NCBI RefSeq assembly: GCF_900187295.1 | Contig: NZ_LT906473.1 | Coordinates: forward strand, 2,542,001 to 2,606,000 | DNA length: 64,000 nt | Source of the DNA: Corynebacterium cystitidis | Lineage (GTDB): Bacteria; Actinomycetota; Actinomycetes; Mycobacteriales; Mycobacteriaceae | Direction: 5' to 3' | Shown: piece by piece, positions 1 through 7,720 of the stretch | How the letters are laid out: each line of letters opens with the position of its first letter | Numbering within the stretch: the first letter of the stretch is position 1 | Translations under genes and position numbers: made by a program | Notes under the pieces: model-generated | Seen by the model: the letters and a program-made list of their open reading frames with translations, nothing else | Database searches by the model: none | What the model was told of the DNA's origin: nothing

Positions 1-1
1 G

Positions 2-505
2 CACTGCGACATCAACGAGCGTTCACGAGAGAACCTGATTCGTGCCTCCTTGGAGTGGTCGGACAATGATGCTGCATGGCGCTTGTTTAAATGCGAGGGA
101 ATATCTGAGGAACAGGCCCGCTCCAAGATCGAAAACGTGATCGCTCGGGCAAGTCCGGGTGTAGAGGTCCCCGATGCCTACGGCATGACTGACTGGACCT
201 TCAAAGACCAGGCAAAGTTCGGGTACTACCTCAGCAGACTTCCGGAAAACGTGCTAACGGTCGATGCGATGTACGAGGTGGTAGAAGAGCAGCGTTGGGG
301 TCTCGGCGAGATTGATGACGCTGCGTTCAAAGGTGGCTGGTCTGACGATGATGACGGCTCATTCCACTCCCGCCAGTTCGGGTTCGTCGAACTTGATGGA
401 ACCGTGTACGGCATTGCGCTGGGCGCGCGGTCAGAATCGGGTTCGGAAAAGGATAGCCAGGACGCTTTAAGCGACCTGGCTACAGAGTTGGGAACGGTGG
501 GTTAG
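2..505 (+). CDS. Class A beta-lactamase-fold serine hydrolase, C-terminal part (cut by window start)
   Basis: The reading frame is open from the first bases of the window, so the N-terminus lies outside it. The visible part contains SDN followed by DAAW near residue 20, which resembles the SDN loop of class A beta-lactamases and penicillin-binding proteins. A later FKGGW resembles the KTG/KSG strand, and RQFGFVELDGTVYGIALG fits the C-terminal strands. The SxxK motif that would hold the nucleophile must lie upstream. Corynebacteria carry secreted beta-lactamase-like proteins of this kind without proven lactamase activity. Whether this one hydrolyses beta-lactams, acts on peptidoglycan or is inactive cannot be told from the fragment. 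A TTG codon at 50 is not needed as a start because the homologous frame continues upstream of it. Confidence 0.6.
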   Translation, partial: HCDINERSRENLIRASLEWSDNDAAWRLFKCEGISEEQARSKIENVIARASPGVEVPDAYGMTDWTFKDQAKFGYYLSRLPENVLTVDAMYEVVEEQRWGLGEIDDAAFKGGWSDDDDGSFHSRQFGFVELDGTVYGIALGARSESGSEKDSQDALSDLATELGTVG

Positions 506-573
506 AGCGCTAGCTGGAAGCACTGGCTGGAAGCGCTGGGCTGTCAGCGCAGCGCCCGCGCGCTAGGTGCGCT

Positions 574-882
574 CTAACGCGACAGTACTGCGTGGTCGAC
601 GGCAGAAAGGCCATCGTTGACCTGGTACTTCACAGCCTTGATGTCGGTGATGCCGAAGCCGCCTAGGCGGTTGGAGTGCTTCTCGATGTAGGTGTCTGCC
701 GCCTCCTCAGAGGTGAACAGGTACACGCCACCGGCAACCTGGCGGGATGGGTCTTCCGTCCAGACCTTCCACACCAGGTCCTTCTCGCTTGCGATATCTT
801 GTGCCAGGTCTGCATATGCTGCTTCTGCTTCGGCACCGTAGGGGCCAGACGATGGAAATTCAAATACGACAATTGTGTTCAT
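574..882 (-). CDS. YdhR-family putative monooxygenase (dimeric alpha+beta barrel)
   Basis: A protein of about 102 residues that matches the YdhR family over its whole length. Recognisable blocks are the FEFPSSGPYG start, DLVWKVWTEDPS, AGGVYLFTSEEAADTYIEKH and the ending in which DIKAVKYQVN leads to LSAVDHA. These small proteins fold as dimeric ferredoxin-like barrels related to antibiotic-biosynthesis monooxygenases; their substrate is generally unknown. I chose the ATG at 882 because a GGTGG lies a few bases upstream of it. The in-frame ATG at 894 has no ribosome-binding site and would add MMVD. The gene is divergent from the peptidase gene that starts 43 bp away, so they may share a promoter region. 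Confidence 0.8.
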   Translation of the reverse strand: MNTIVVFEFPSSGPYGAEAEAAYADLAQDIASEKDLVWKVWTEDPSRQVAGGVYLFTSEEAADTYIEKHSNRLGGFGITDIKAVKYQVNDGLSAVDHAVLSR

Positions 883-925
883 GTCCACCATCATAGCGGT
901 TGCTAAGAATTGCTAGTCTGTGCTT

Positions 926-2326
926 ATGTCTTCGGGAACCTCTTCGGATAAGTCATCAGTTCAAGAACTGAATCAAGCCACCATCGACCTGCTGCGCGAT
1001 ATGATCCGCAACGCCTGTGTCAATGACCTCACCGCCGATTCTGGCGCGGAAGTCCGCAACGCTGACACTCTCGAAGAGTTTTTCGCCGACGAGATCGCCG
1101 CCGGTACCGTCACGGTTGAACGCTTCGAGCCCCACCCCGGCCGCGTCTCTATTGCTTTCACAGTGGAAGGAACTGACCCCGATGCTGAACCATTGACCTT
1201 GCTTGGCCACACCGATGTGGTGCCCGTCGATAAGCCCAAGTGGACCCAGGACCCCTTCGGTGCTGAAATCGTCGACGGGAAAATCTACGGCCGCGGTGCC
1301 ACCGACATGCTTTTCATCACCGCCGCCATGGCCGCCGCGACCCGCGAGGTTGCGGCTATCGCCGCAACGGAAAAGACGAAGCCCTCGGATGGAAACGTCC
1401 GCCCGCGTGGCACGCTGACGTTTGTTGGGCTTGCCGACGAAGAAGCCCGCGGCGGCCTCGGTGCGGGATGGTTGGCCCAGCACAAACCGGACGCTTTTTC
1501 GTGGAAGAACTGCCTCAGCGAAACAGGTGGTTCGCATTTGTCGGTGAGTGACGGGTCGGACGCATTAATTGTTGTCGTGGGTGAAAAGGGTGCAGCGCAG
1601 CGACGCATTCACGTCCACGGTGATGCTGGCCACGGCTCCACCCCGTATGGCCGCGATATGACGGTCGGCGTGATTGGTGAGGTAGCCCGCCGCCTCTGCG
1701 CGATTGAACCCGAGGTGTCTTCCAGCGACCTGTGGGAAGGCTATGTCCGCGCCTTCAAGTTTGACCCCGAGACCGAGAAACAGCTGATCAACGGCGAAAA
1801 CTATGAGGCACTCGGGCCCCTTGCCCGTTACTCGCACGCGATGAGCCACACCACCTACGCCCCCACTGTTCTGCGCGCCGGTGGCGCAATCAACGTGCTG
1901 CCCTCGCACGCGTGGGTGGAGCTGGACATTCGTCCTCTGCCTGGCCAGACCCAGGAGGAAATCGATGAGGTGTTGCGCAACGCGCTGGGCGACCTGGCTG
2001 ACCGCGTGGAAATCGAGCACCTGATCACCGAAGACGCCACCATATCTCCAGCAGAGGGCCCACTGTATGAGGCGATCGTCGACACGTTCCACGAGTTCTT
2101 CCCCGACGTTCCCGTGATTCCCACCATCGCCGCCGGAGGCTCTGACCTGCGCTTTGCCCGACGCCTTGGCGGGGTGGGCTACGGTTTTGCACTCCATGCG
2201 CGGGAGCGGCTTTTCGACGAAGTCTTAAACCAACTGCACTCCCACGACGAATACGTGGAAGTAGAAGACGTGGAGCTGACTGCCCAGGCATACTACCGCC
2301 TGGCCAGGCGATTTCTGGGGATGTAG
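926..2326 (+). CDS. M20 family metallopeptidase
   Basis: A 466-residue M20 peptidase/deacylase of normal length. The metal-binding motifs are visible: LGHTDVVPVD (His95, Asp97), GRGATDM (Asp127), ADEEARGG for the catalytic and metal Glu pair, and SGGSDLR-like AAGGSDLRFARR near the C-terminus. A dimerisation (lid) domain lies between them, roughly residues 220-340. The family hydrolyses peptides, N-acyl amino acids or carbamoyl substrates with one or two zinc ions in the cytoplasm; this sequence resembles actinobacterial M20/M25/M40 peptidases of unassigned specificity. A GTG at 920 is also in frame; ATG 926 is preferred but neither has a clear Shine-Dalgarno. The truncated TetR gene begins 2 bp after the stop, so the two were probably one transcript. 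Confidence 0.9.
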   Translation: MSSGTSSDKSSVQELNQATIDLLRDMIRNACVNDLTADSGAEVRNADTLEEFFADEIAAGTVTVERFEPHPGRVSIAFTVEGTDPDAEPLTLLGHTDVVPVDKPKWTQDPFGAEIVDGKIYGRGATDMLFITAAMAAATREVAAIAATEKTKPSDGNVRPRGTLTFVGLADEEARGGLGAGWLAQHKPDAFSWKNCLSETGGSHLSVSDGSDALIVVVGEKGAAQRRIHVHGDAGHGSTPYGRDMTVGVIGEVARRLCAIEPEVSSSDLWEGYVRAFKFDPETEKQLINGENYEALGPLARYSHAMSHTTYAPTVLRAGGAINVLPSHAWVELDIRPLPGQTQEEIDEVLRNALGDLADRVEIEHLITEDATISPAEGPLYEAIVDTFHEFFPDVPVIPTIAAGGSDLRFARRLGGVGYGFALHARERLFDEVLNQLHSHDEYVEVEDVELTAQAYYRLARRFLGM

Positions 2327-2328
2327 GC

Positions 2329-2673
2329 GTGGAACCCAACATGGCGATAAATCAACGCGACCGCCAATACGCCGAGACCCACCAGCTTTTTATTGACGTT
2401 GCCTTTAAGCTGTTTCGCGAGAAGGGGTATTCGTCGACAAGCATGAACCAAATCGCGGTCCAGGCTGGATTCTCGCGCACCGCACTGTACCTGCACTTTC
2501 CTAATAAACCGGCGATTGTGCTGGAACATATGCGCTTGATGGATGATGACCTGCGGCATGTTGTTCTCTCGCTGAGCAGCGACGTGGGGTACACGCGTGA
2601 ACAACCTCAGCAGCCGCTGAGGGTGGAAGTCACAATGCAGCTGTCTGCGTGTCGCGGCATGGAAAGGCGATGA
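2329..2673 (+). pseudogene. TetR-family regulator truncated by a palindromic element
   Basis: The first ~92 residues form a good TetR DNA-binding domain: a helix with DVAFKLFREKGYSSTSMNQIA, then the recognition helix GFSRTALYLHFPNKP. Family members are normally 190-220 residues, with a ligand-binding C-terminal domain. Here homologous-looking sequence stops at about base 2615, exactly where a 96-bp inverted-repeat element begins, and the remaining ~20 codons are the element itself. No continuation of the ligand domain is visible after the element ends at 2710. The protein could at most be a free DNA-binding domain without a dimerisation domain, so I call it a pseudogene. It starts at GTG 2329, just after the M20 peptidase stop. 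Confidence 0.75.
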
Positions 2674-2710
2674 CGCGCAGGTTTCCACAGTGTGACTTCC
2701 ACCCTCAGCG
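2615..2710. repeat. 96-bp dispersed palindromic element, copy 1
   Basis: Perfect 20-bp inverted repeats close the element: CGCTGAGGGTGGAAGTCACA at 2615-2634 and its reverse complement at 2691-2710. The interior can form a second, imperfect hairpin. A second copy of exactly the same length lies at 31709-31804 in the opposite orientation; the interiors share the TGTGGAAA and GCGACACGC blocks when one is reversed. It has no coding capacity, so it resembles a REP/MITE-type element. This copy sits inside a TetR gene. Confidence 0.75.
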
Positions 2711-2801
2711 ACTATTGAAGTAAAACGCCCAATCTCGTCAGTCCCGTTGTCCCCAGGGGTCGCATGTGCCACAGCAATCACTATCGGGTATTGTGCTGGG
2801 T

Positions 2802-3341
2802 ATGAAACTTCGCATGACTCTTGCTGGCGTGGCTGCTGCCACCGCCTTCACTCTATCCCCCGCTGTAGCTAACGCTGATGCTATCGACGATGCCCTTGCC
2901 AAACTTCCCGCAGGCCAGATCTCTTGTGAGCAGGCCGAGAAGTACTGGACCAATGAGGCAGACTACAACAATAAAGTTGCCCAGGCCCGCACCGTAGCCA
3001 TGTTCGACTCCCGTGGGCCGCAGATCTTGGATGCTTTGGCGCGTGTCGACGAAGCCGCCAACCGTTGCGGACTTAAAGGCGGTGGTGCCAACCCAGCCCC
3101 AGCTAACCCTGCACCGCGACCAGGCACGCCAGCGCCTTCGAAGCCAGCACCAGCACCTTCCGGTCAACTGATCAACTTGGCACCTCAGGGTACCGCCTTT
3201 GTTGATGTACCTGTTGCCGATGTTGCGACAGTGCGCGTGCCAGATCTGCTGAATATCATCAAAGACTTGTTGGCAACCTTTAATATCCAGCTGCCAGCTG
3301 GATCATCCAATGTCCAGCTGCCGGCTGGTTCCTCGCTCTAG
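2802..3341 (+). CDS. Small secreted protein with a two-cysteine helical domain and Pro/Ala-rich linker
   Basis: The ATG at 2802 gives a clean signal peptide (MKLRMTLAGVAAATAFTL... with AxA at VANADA). The mature protein has a helical segment of about 55 residues bracketed by two cysteines (SCEQAEKY ... NRCGLK), then a Pro/Ala linker, then a C-terminal segment with two copies of the short motif QLPAGSS(N/L). The two-cysteine helical layout recalls actinobacterial haemophore-like secreted proteins, but no specific haem ligand can be assigned. The function is unknown. The gene is convergent with the lipocalin gene; their stop codons overlap by 4 bp. An upstream in-frame ATG at 2766 would bury the signal peptide and is not preferred. 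Confidence 0.65.
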   Translation: MKLRMTLAGVAAATAFTLSPAVANADAIDDALAKLPAGQISCEQAEKYWTNEADYNNKVAQARTVAMFDSRGPQILDALARVDEAANRCGLKGGGANPAPANPAPRPGTPAPSKPAPAPSGQLINLAPQGTAFVDVPVADVATVRVPDLLNIIKDLLATFNIQLPAGSSNVQLPAGSSL

Positions 3342-4057
3342 TCTGCTGAAGACAGAGCGGGAGTGCTTGAGGCTGGCAGATCGTTAGCCTTCAAGCAAAC
3401 AGGCTGAGCGCCATTGTTCCCACCATCCTGTGGAGTGGTGATAAACGCGCATGGCCAGAAGCCACGCTCTTCGAGCACAGTATCTACTTTCTGCCACTGC
3501 TCGGCGCTGAGATCTGGTGTGCGTGACAGCACAAACCCGGATAGTCGATCAGGGTCGCCCACGATTGCCAGAGAGTAGTCATCCTCCAGGTAGGTGATGC
3601 GGTAGTTGTCCGGGCCGTTGGGGTCTTGGAAGGGCACGCCGGGGAAGTTGACTCGCAGTGAGGCATTGGAGCGTGCATCTGCTGTGCCTTCAATCGCTGA
3701 TTCATTTCCCAAGATGGTTGTGCAGCTATTGGTCACGCCGATCGTGTCTTGATCCAACACTGTGTATTCAGCGGTAGTGTTGCTGACGCACTGTAGGGTG
3801 TAGGGCTGCGGGATTGCAGCCACTTGGTACCAGAATCCGGCGTATTCATTGAGGTCAACCTCTTTGTCGGTTTCTGGCAATGGGTCTGTGGAGAACCCGC
3901 TCGGGGCAAGCTGGGAGGAGCCACCGCCAATGCGTCCACCGTCGAGCACTTCGCTGCTGCTTGATTGGGCAAGCGCAGGTACTACGCTGATACTTCCGGC
4001 GATAATGACAGTGGCGACAGTGGCAACTGCTCGGCGAATACGGGATGAGTAATCCAT
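3338..4057 (-). CDS. Secreted lipocalin family protein
   Basis: A 239-residue protein with a signal peptide (RIRRAVATVATVIIAGSIS... PALAQS). The mature part matches bacterial lipocalins. The first strand motif is LNEYAGFWYQVAAIPQPY (the GxW signature), followed by QCVSNTTAEYTVLD, FPGVPFQDPNGPDNYRITYL, and then DDYSLAIVGDPDRLSGFVLSRTPDLS. Lipocalins are eight-stranded barrels that bind hydrophobic ligands; the bacterial Blc type binds lysophospholipid at the membrane, and the ligand here is unknown. There is no lipobox, so it is probably exported free rather than as a lipoprotein, and it has a longer C-terminal tail with an extra pair of cysteines. The start at 4057 has an AGAAAG ribosome-binding site. 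Expressed towards the gene at 2802, with overlapping stops. Confidence 0.85.
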   Translation of the reverse strand: MDYSSRIRRAVATVATVIIAGSISVVPALAQSSSSEVLDGGRIGGGSSQLAPSGFSTDPLPETDKEVDLNEYAGFWYQVAAIPQPYTLQCVSNTTAEYTVLDQDTIGVTNSCTTILGNESAIEGTADARSNASLRVNFPGVPFQDPNGPDNYRITYLEDDYSLAIVGDPDRLSGFVLSRTPDLSAEQWQKVDTVLEERGFWPCAFITTPQDGGNNGAQPVCLKANDLPASSTPALSSAD

Positions 4058-4170
4058 GGTGCTTACTTTCTTGTTGTAGAGAGAATTTCGGAACCTGAGG
4101 TGATCCCAACGTAGCATGCTTTCATGGCGTGCGTCTTATGGTTTTTGACGAATAACCTTTGCTTCCGCCA

Positions 4171-5352
4171 TCAACTTTGGGGCCACTGGTACTCGGTGAC
4201 CCCATCAGCATGGATACGCACCCCTGGGGTCGGTTCAAGCCACACGTCTACCTGCAATGTCTCTTCACCATCGGCTTTGTTGGAGACAACGTAGCTCAGC
4301 GTCTCATTGGTTGTGGCTTTTACCTCCAGCTTTGCGGTAGCTAGCCACGCGTGACGACGACGCACCCCGATTAATTCTTTGTGCGCTGCAAAAAGCCAGG
4401 CGCCTTCGTCGGAAAGCTCGCTTGGTGTTGCTGGCAGGGGTGGGCGCACGGGGTCGTCGGCAGCAAAGCCTTCGCCACGCAGTCCGGTAAAGCCTTGTTC
4501 GTCGCCGTAGTAAATTGAGGGGCTGCCGGGCAGCGTCATTAACATGGCAACAGCAGGAATCACCGCGTCCTGGCCCACCTTCGATGCAATCCGATCCACA
4601 TCGTGGTTACCCACAAAGGTGTTGGTGATCATGTGCTGCGAAAAATCGTGGTGGCGGTTAAGTGCGTGGGTAAGTTCGAAGAAGTTCTTATCAGCGATGG
4701 AGCTCCACAGTGCTTTCCATAGTTCATACTGGGTAACCGAATCCAGTGTGCCTGCCTGCGCGATGTGTACATAGTCACCGTGGATGACCTCACCGAGGAA
4801 AACGGCATTCGGGTAGTTGTGCCGCACACGCCCTAATACCTCGGCCCAGAAATCAGCCGGAACGGAGTAGGCAACATCAAGGCGCCAACCAGAAATCCCT
4901 TTGGCCAGCCAATACTCCATGATCTCCACTACCTTGTCGCGCACCTGCGGGTTCTCATGATGCAGGGTGGCAAGCTGGTCATGGCCTTCCCAGTTCGTAT
5001 CTCCAGCCAAACCTGCAGCTACTGCCCGGTGGCTGCGATCAACATGGTTGAACACACCATCAAGCATCACGCGGATACCTTTTTCGTTACAGGCGCGCAT
5101 CAACGCGTCAAAATCCGATTCATCTCCCAGGCGCAAATCAATGTGGAAATGGTCTAAGGTGTCGTAGCCGTGGGTGGCTGACTCAAAGATCGGCCCGAGT
5201 AACAGTCCATTGCACCCCAGCTCAATGAGATAATCCAGCCATGGCTCAATCATGCGGAGCCGGTGGCCGGAATCATCGCCTTCACGGTCGCGGATTGGGG
5301 CACCAGTAGAACCCAGTGGGTAGAGGTGCCACCAGAGAGTGCTATTCAACAT
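4171..5352 (-). CDS. GH13 alpha-amylase-family glycosyl hydrolase
   Basis: A 393-residue cytoplasmic GH13 protein. Conserved regions appear in order: DGVFNHV (98-104), GWRLDVA with the nucleophile Asp159 and Arg157, FLGEVI with the acid/base Glu188, and VGNHDVDR with the transition-state pair His250-Asp251. All catalytic residues are present. It is short for the family, with a compact C-terminal beta domain and no signal peptide, so it probably acts on short maltodextrins or trehalose-type glucosides inside the cell; the exact specificity is not readable. The start at 5352 has an AAGGAG site 7 bp upstream. It is divergent from a TetR gene across a 71-bp gap that contains a 21-bp palindrome, so that regulator is its likely repressor. 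Confidence 0.88.
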   Translation of the reverse strand: MLNSTLWWHLYPLGSTGAPIRDREGDDSGHRLRMIEPWLDYLIELGCNGLLLGPIFESATHGYDTLDHFHIDLRLGDESDFDALMRACNEKGIRVMLDGVFNHVDRSHRAVAAGLAGDTNWEGHDQLATLHHENPQVRDKVVEIMEYWLAKGISGWRLDVAYSVPADFWAEVLGRVRHNYPNAVFLGEVIHGDYVHIAQAGTLDSVTQYELWKALWSSIADKNFFELTHALNRHHDFSQHMITNTFVGNHDVDRIASKVGQDAVIPAVAMLMTLPGSPSIYYGDEQGFTGLRGEGFAADDPVRPPLPATPSELSDEGAWLFAAHKELIGVRRRHAWLATAKLEVKATTNETLSYVVSNKADGEETLQVDVWLEPTPGVRIHADGVTEYQWPQS

Positions 5353-5374
5353 GACAAACTCCTTATTAAGTAGA

Positions 5375-5395
5375 ACTCAGTAACTGTTGTTGAGT
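5375..5395. promoter_or_regulatory. Probable TetR operator between GH13 and TetR genes
   Basis: A 21-bp imperfect palindrome with the pattern ACTCA-nn-AAC-n-GTT-nn-TGAGT; eight of ten base pairs are symmetrical. It lies in the 71-bp divergent gap and overlaps a possible -35 (TTGAGT, 5390-5395) for the TetR gene, whose -10 would be TATGAT at 5411-5416. Position and symmetry fit a TetR-type autorepressor that also controls the glycosidase. Confidence 0.55.
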
Positions 5396-5423
5396 GTAGC
5401 TCAAACACGCTATGATTGTCACT

Positions 5424-6047
5424 ATGGCTACCGCACAACCAGCACAAACTACTCCACCAAACAAACGCCGCCAGCGGCTCAGCGCCGAACAGCGCAGTCA
5501 ACAGATACTGGCGGCAGCCGGAGAACTCTTCCGTCTTGCCCCCTACCCAGAAGTGTCCACACAAGCGATCGCTGATGCCTCCGAAACTTCCCAGGCGCTG
5601 ATCTTTCATTACTTTGGATCCAAGTCCGGTGTCTATTTGGCCTGGCTTGAGTCGGTGTATCAAGCACTGAGCACCCACGTTATTGCAGCAGTGCAGGCAC
5701 TACCCCCCAATACAAGCAGGCGCGATACTATCCAGGCTGGACTGGAAGCTTTTACTGAGCACATTGCCAACCACCCAGCAGACTGGCTTGCCGCACAACG
5801 CTCAGGGGATGAACCGGCCGAAGCCACCCACCAGCGCCTAGAGTGGCGCGATAATCTCCAGGCCTACCTACTGAATCTGCTCCAACCCACGACCGAGCGC
5901 GGTAAGTTTGCCATTTCCGGCGGAATCGGCTTCTTTGAGGCAGCCAGCTTCGAATGGGCTGATGGTGGTTTTGTCGAGCAGCAACGCTGGCCCCTGATTG
6001 AGGCAACCCTTGGGGCTGTCGAGGGTGCACTGGGCGACTGGGGCTAG
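5424..6047 (+). CDS. TetR-family transcriptional regulator
   Basis: A 207-residue protein of full TetR length. The N-terminal HTH reads LSAEQRSQQILAAAGELFR, then EVSTQAIADASETSQALIFHYFGSKSG. The C-terminal domain is helical, with no ligand residues I can interpret. ATG 5424 is preferred over ATG 5412 because TATGAT at 5411-5416 makes a good -10 that would give a leaderless transcript starting near 5424; there is no Shine-Dalgarno for either start. Divergent from the GH13 gene, with a palindrome between them, so it probably represses that gene and itself. Its stop overlaps the stop of the converging glutaminase gene by 4 bp. Confidence 0.85.
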   Translation: MATAQPAQTTPPNKRRQRLSAEQRSQQILAAAGELFRLAPYPEVSTQAIADASETSQALIFHYFGSKSGVYLAWLESVYQALSTHVIAAVQALPPNTSRRDTIQAGLEAFTEHIANHPADWLAAQRSGDEPAEATHQRLEWRDNLQAYLLNLLQPTTERGKFAISGGIGFFEAASFEWADGGFVEQQRWPLIEATLGAVEGALGDWG

Positions 6048-7717
6048 GGCTGCAGCGGTGTACCCTTTCCCTCAGCGATCAACGCCGGAAGCGATTCACG
6101 CAAGTAGGTGGTCCAATCATTGGAGCCTTCCTGATACGCAGCCTTGTGTGCCTGCAAGCCACGGTGCGTGAAATGCAGCACCGTCGACACTCCGTTTTCG
6201 CCCTCAACTTCTTCAAGCTCAAATACTAAAGCCGAGCCAACCCATAAGGAATGCTCCTCGGCATGCCCGGTCTGCTCCACGTGCCACTCCACACGCTGAC
6301 CGGGATCGGCCTCAACAACACGGTATTGAGAAAAGTGGCCGGGGCGATCAATCTCGAAGGTGCCACCCTCAGTTGATGCATCACCATTGATGTCGGCCAC
6401 CCACCACTGTGAAGGCTGCACGATTGCGGCGTAGACCTCGTCGGCACGCGCATCAATGCTCACGGTGAGATCAAAATCATGGATTTTATCAGCGTGTGTG
6501 CCGTCGGAAAATTCTTTGTCCACCATCACATCGCGGGGATCATAAATCGCCACGGGGATCCCGTCCTCACGGAAACGAAGCAAACCTTCTTTGACCATGC
6601 GGCGGCCAATTTTGTTAAAACCAAGCACCCCCGAAATATCGAGCACGAGGCGCTGGCCCGTTAAGCGATACAGGCTGAGCTCATAAAGGACGTTTTCGGC
6701 CGCGGTGAAATTGATCATGCCCTGCAAAGTGATCGTGGTGATATCACCTTCGCGCTCAATGGACCGGATTCCCGGGGTGGAGTAGTTAGTGGCACCCATC
6801 AAATGCAGGCCCATCTGATCCGACAAGCGCTCAAACGTTAATACGCCACGGACGGAATTGCCCTGCTCGTCGAGACGCGGGGAAAGCGTGGCAATACCCA
6901 TCTGGCCAGGCATAGTGCCAATCAGCCCGCCGGCAACACCGGACTTGGCAGGAATACCCACCTTGTACATCCAACGTCCGGCCGCATTGTACATTCCTGC
7001 TGAACTCATCACAGCCAACGTTTGACGCGCGGCGCGGGAAGAAAACACGCGCCTGCCGGTAACCGGCTGCACACCGCCACTAGCCAAGGTAGCCGCCATA
7101 ACGGCAAGATCACGGGTGGTGGCCATCACAGAGCATTGCGCGGTATAGCTTAAAATGACGTCTTCAGCCCGGGCCTTCACAATGCCGTGGCTGCGCAACA
7201 TATAGGCAATGGACAAGTTACGGTCAGCACCGGATAACTCAGAATCACGTGTTTTTACGTCGATATGCAGATCGCGGCCTGCGAGATCACTAAAAAGTTG
7301 CTCAATGCGCTCCATCCGGGCCTCAACAGTGGATTCTTTGCCGTTAATCAGCTGGTTTACCGCAATAGCCCCGGCATTAATCATCGGGTTATCCGGACGT
7401 TTCGATTCTTCCTCCAAGCTCAACTCGTTAAAAGCTTCCCCGGAAGGTTCCACGCCAACAACCTGGTTGACTTGATCCTCGCCTGCCTCGTCGAGAGCTA
7501 AAGCGTAGATGAAGGGCTTCGAAATTGACTGAATGGAAAACTCCACCTCATCATCGCCGACCGAGTACAACCGCCCCGTGCTAGTGCACACAGCCAATGA
7601 GAGTTTGTCAGGATCAGCATTGTTCAACTCCGGGATATAGCTGGCCACCTCGCCACCATCCTCGCCACGCACGGCCTCAAGGATTTCGGAGAGATAATCA
7701 GGAATGGGCGTGAACAT
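6044..7717 (-). CDS. glsA: Glutaminase fused to STAS and SRPBCC (AHSA1-like) domains, copy 1
   Basis: A 557-residue three-domain fusion. Residues 1-305 are a glutaminase (L-glutamine to L-glutamate plus ammonia) with the active-site serine and lysine in SIQSISKPF (Ser64, Lys67), NPMINAGAIAV and AKSGVAGGL. Residues ~325-420 are a STAS domain (LVLDISGVLGFNKIGRRMV). Residues ~420-555 are an SRPBCC/START-like domain (DLTVSIDARADEVYAAIVQPSQWWV ... HFTHRGLQ). Glutaminase-STAS fusions are known; the added SRPBCC domain suggests ligand-gated or partner-dependent control, which is inference. It follows the paralogue at 7721-9400 with a 3-bp gap, so both come from one transcript. Confidence 0.9.
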   Translation of the reverse strand: MFTPIPDYLSEILEAVRGEDGGEVASYIPELNNADPDKLSLAVCTSTGRLYSVGDDEVEFSIQSISKPFIYALALDEAGEDQVNQVVGVEPSGEAFNELSLEEESKRPDNPMINAGAIAVNQLINGKESTVEARMERIEQLFSDLAGRDLHIDVKTRDSELSGADRNLSIAYMLRSHGIVKARAEDVILSYTAQCSVMATTRDLAVMAATLASGGVQPVTGRRVFSSRAARQTLAVMSSAGMYNAAGRWMYKVGIPAKSGVAGGLIGTMPGQMGIATLSPRLDEQGNSVRGVLTFERLSDQMGLHLMGATNYSTPGIRSIEREGDITTITLQGMINFTAAENVLYELSLYRLTGQRLVLDISGVLGFNKIGRRMVKEGLLRFREDGIPVAIYDPRDVMVDKEFSDGTHADKIHDFDLTVSIDARADEVYAAIVQPSQWWVADINGDASTEGGTFEIDRPGHFSQYRVVEADPGQRVEWHVEQTGHAEEHSLWVGSALVFELEEVEGENGVSTVLHFTHRGLQAHKAAYQEGSNDWTTYLRESLPALIAEGKGTPLQP

Positions 7718-7720
7718 CTT

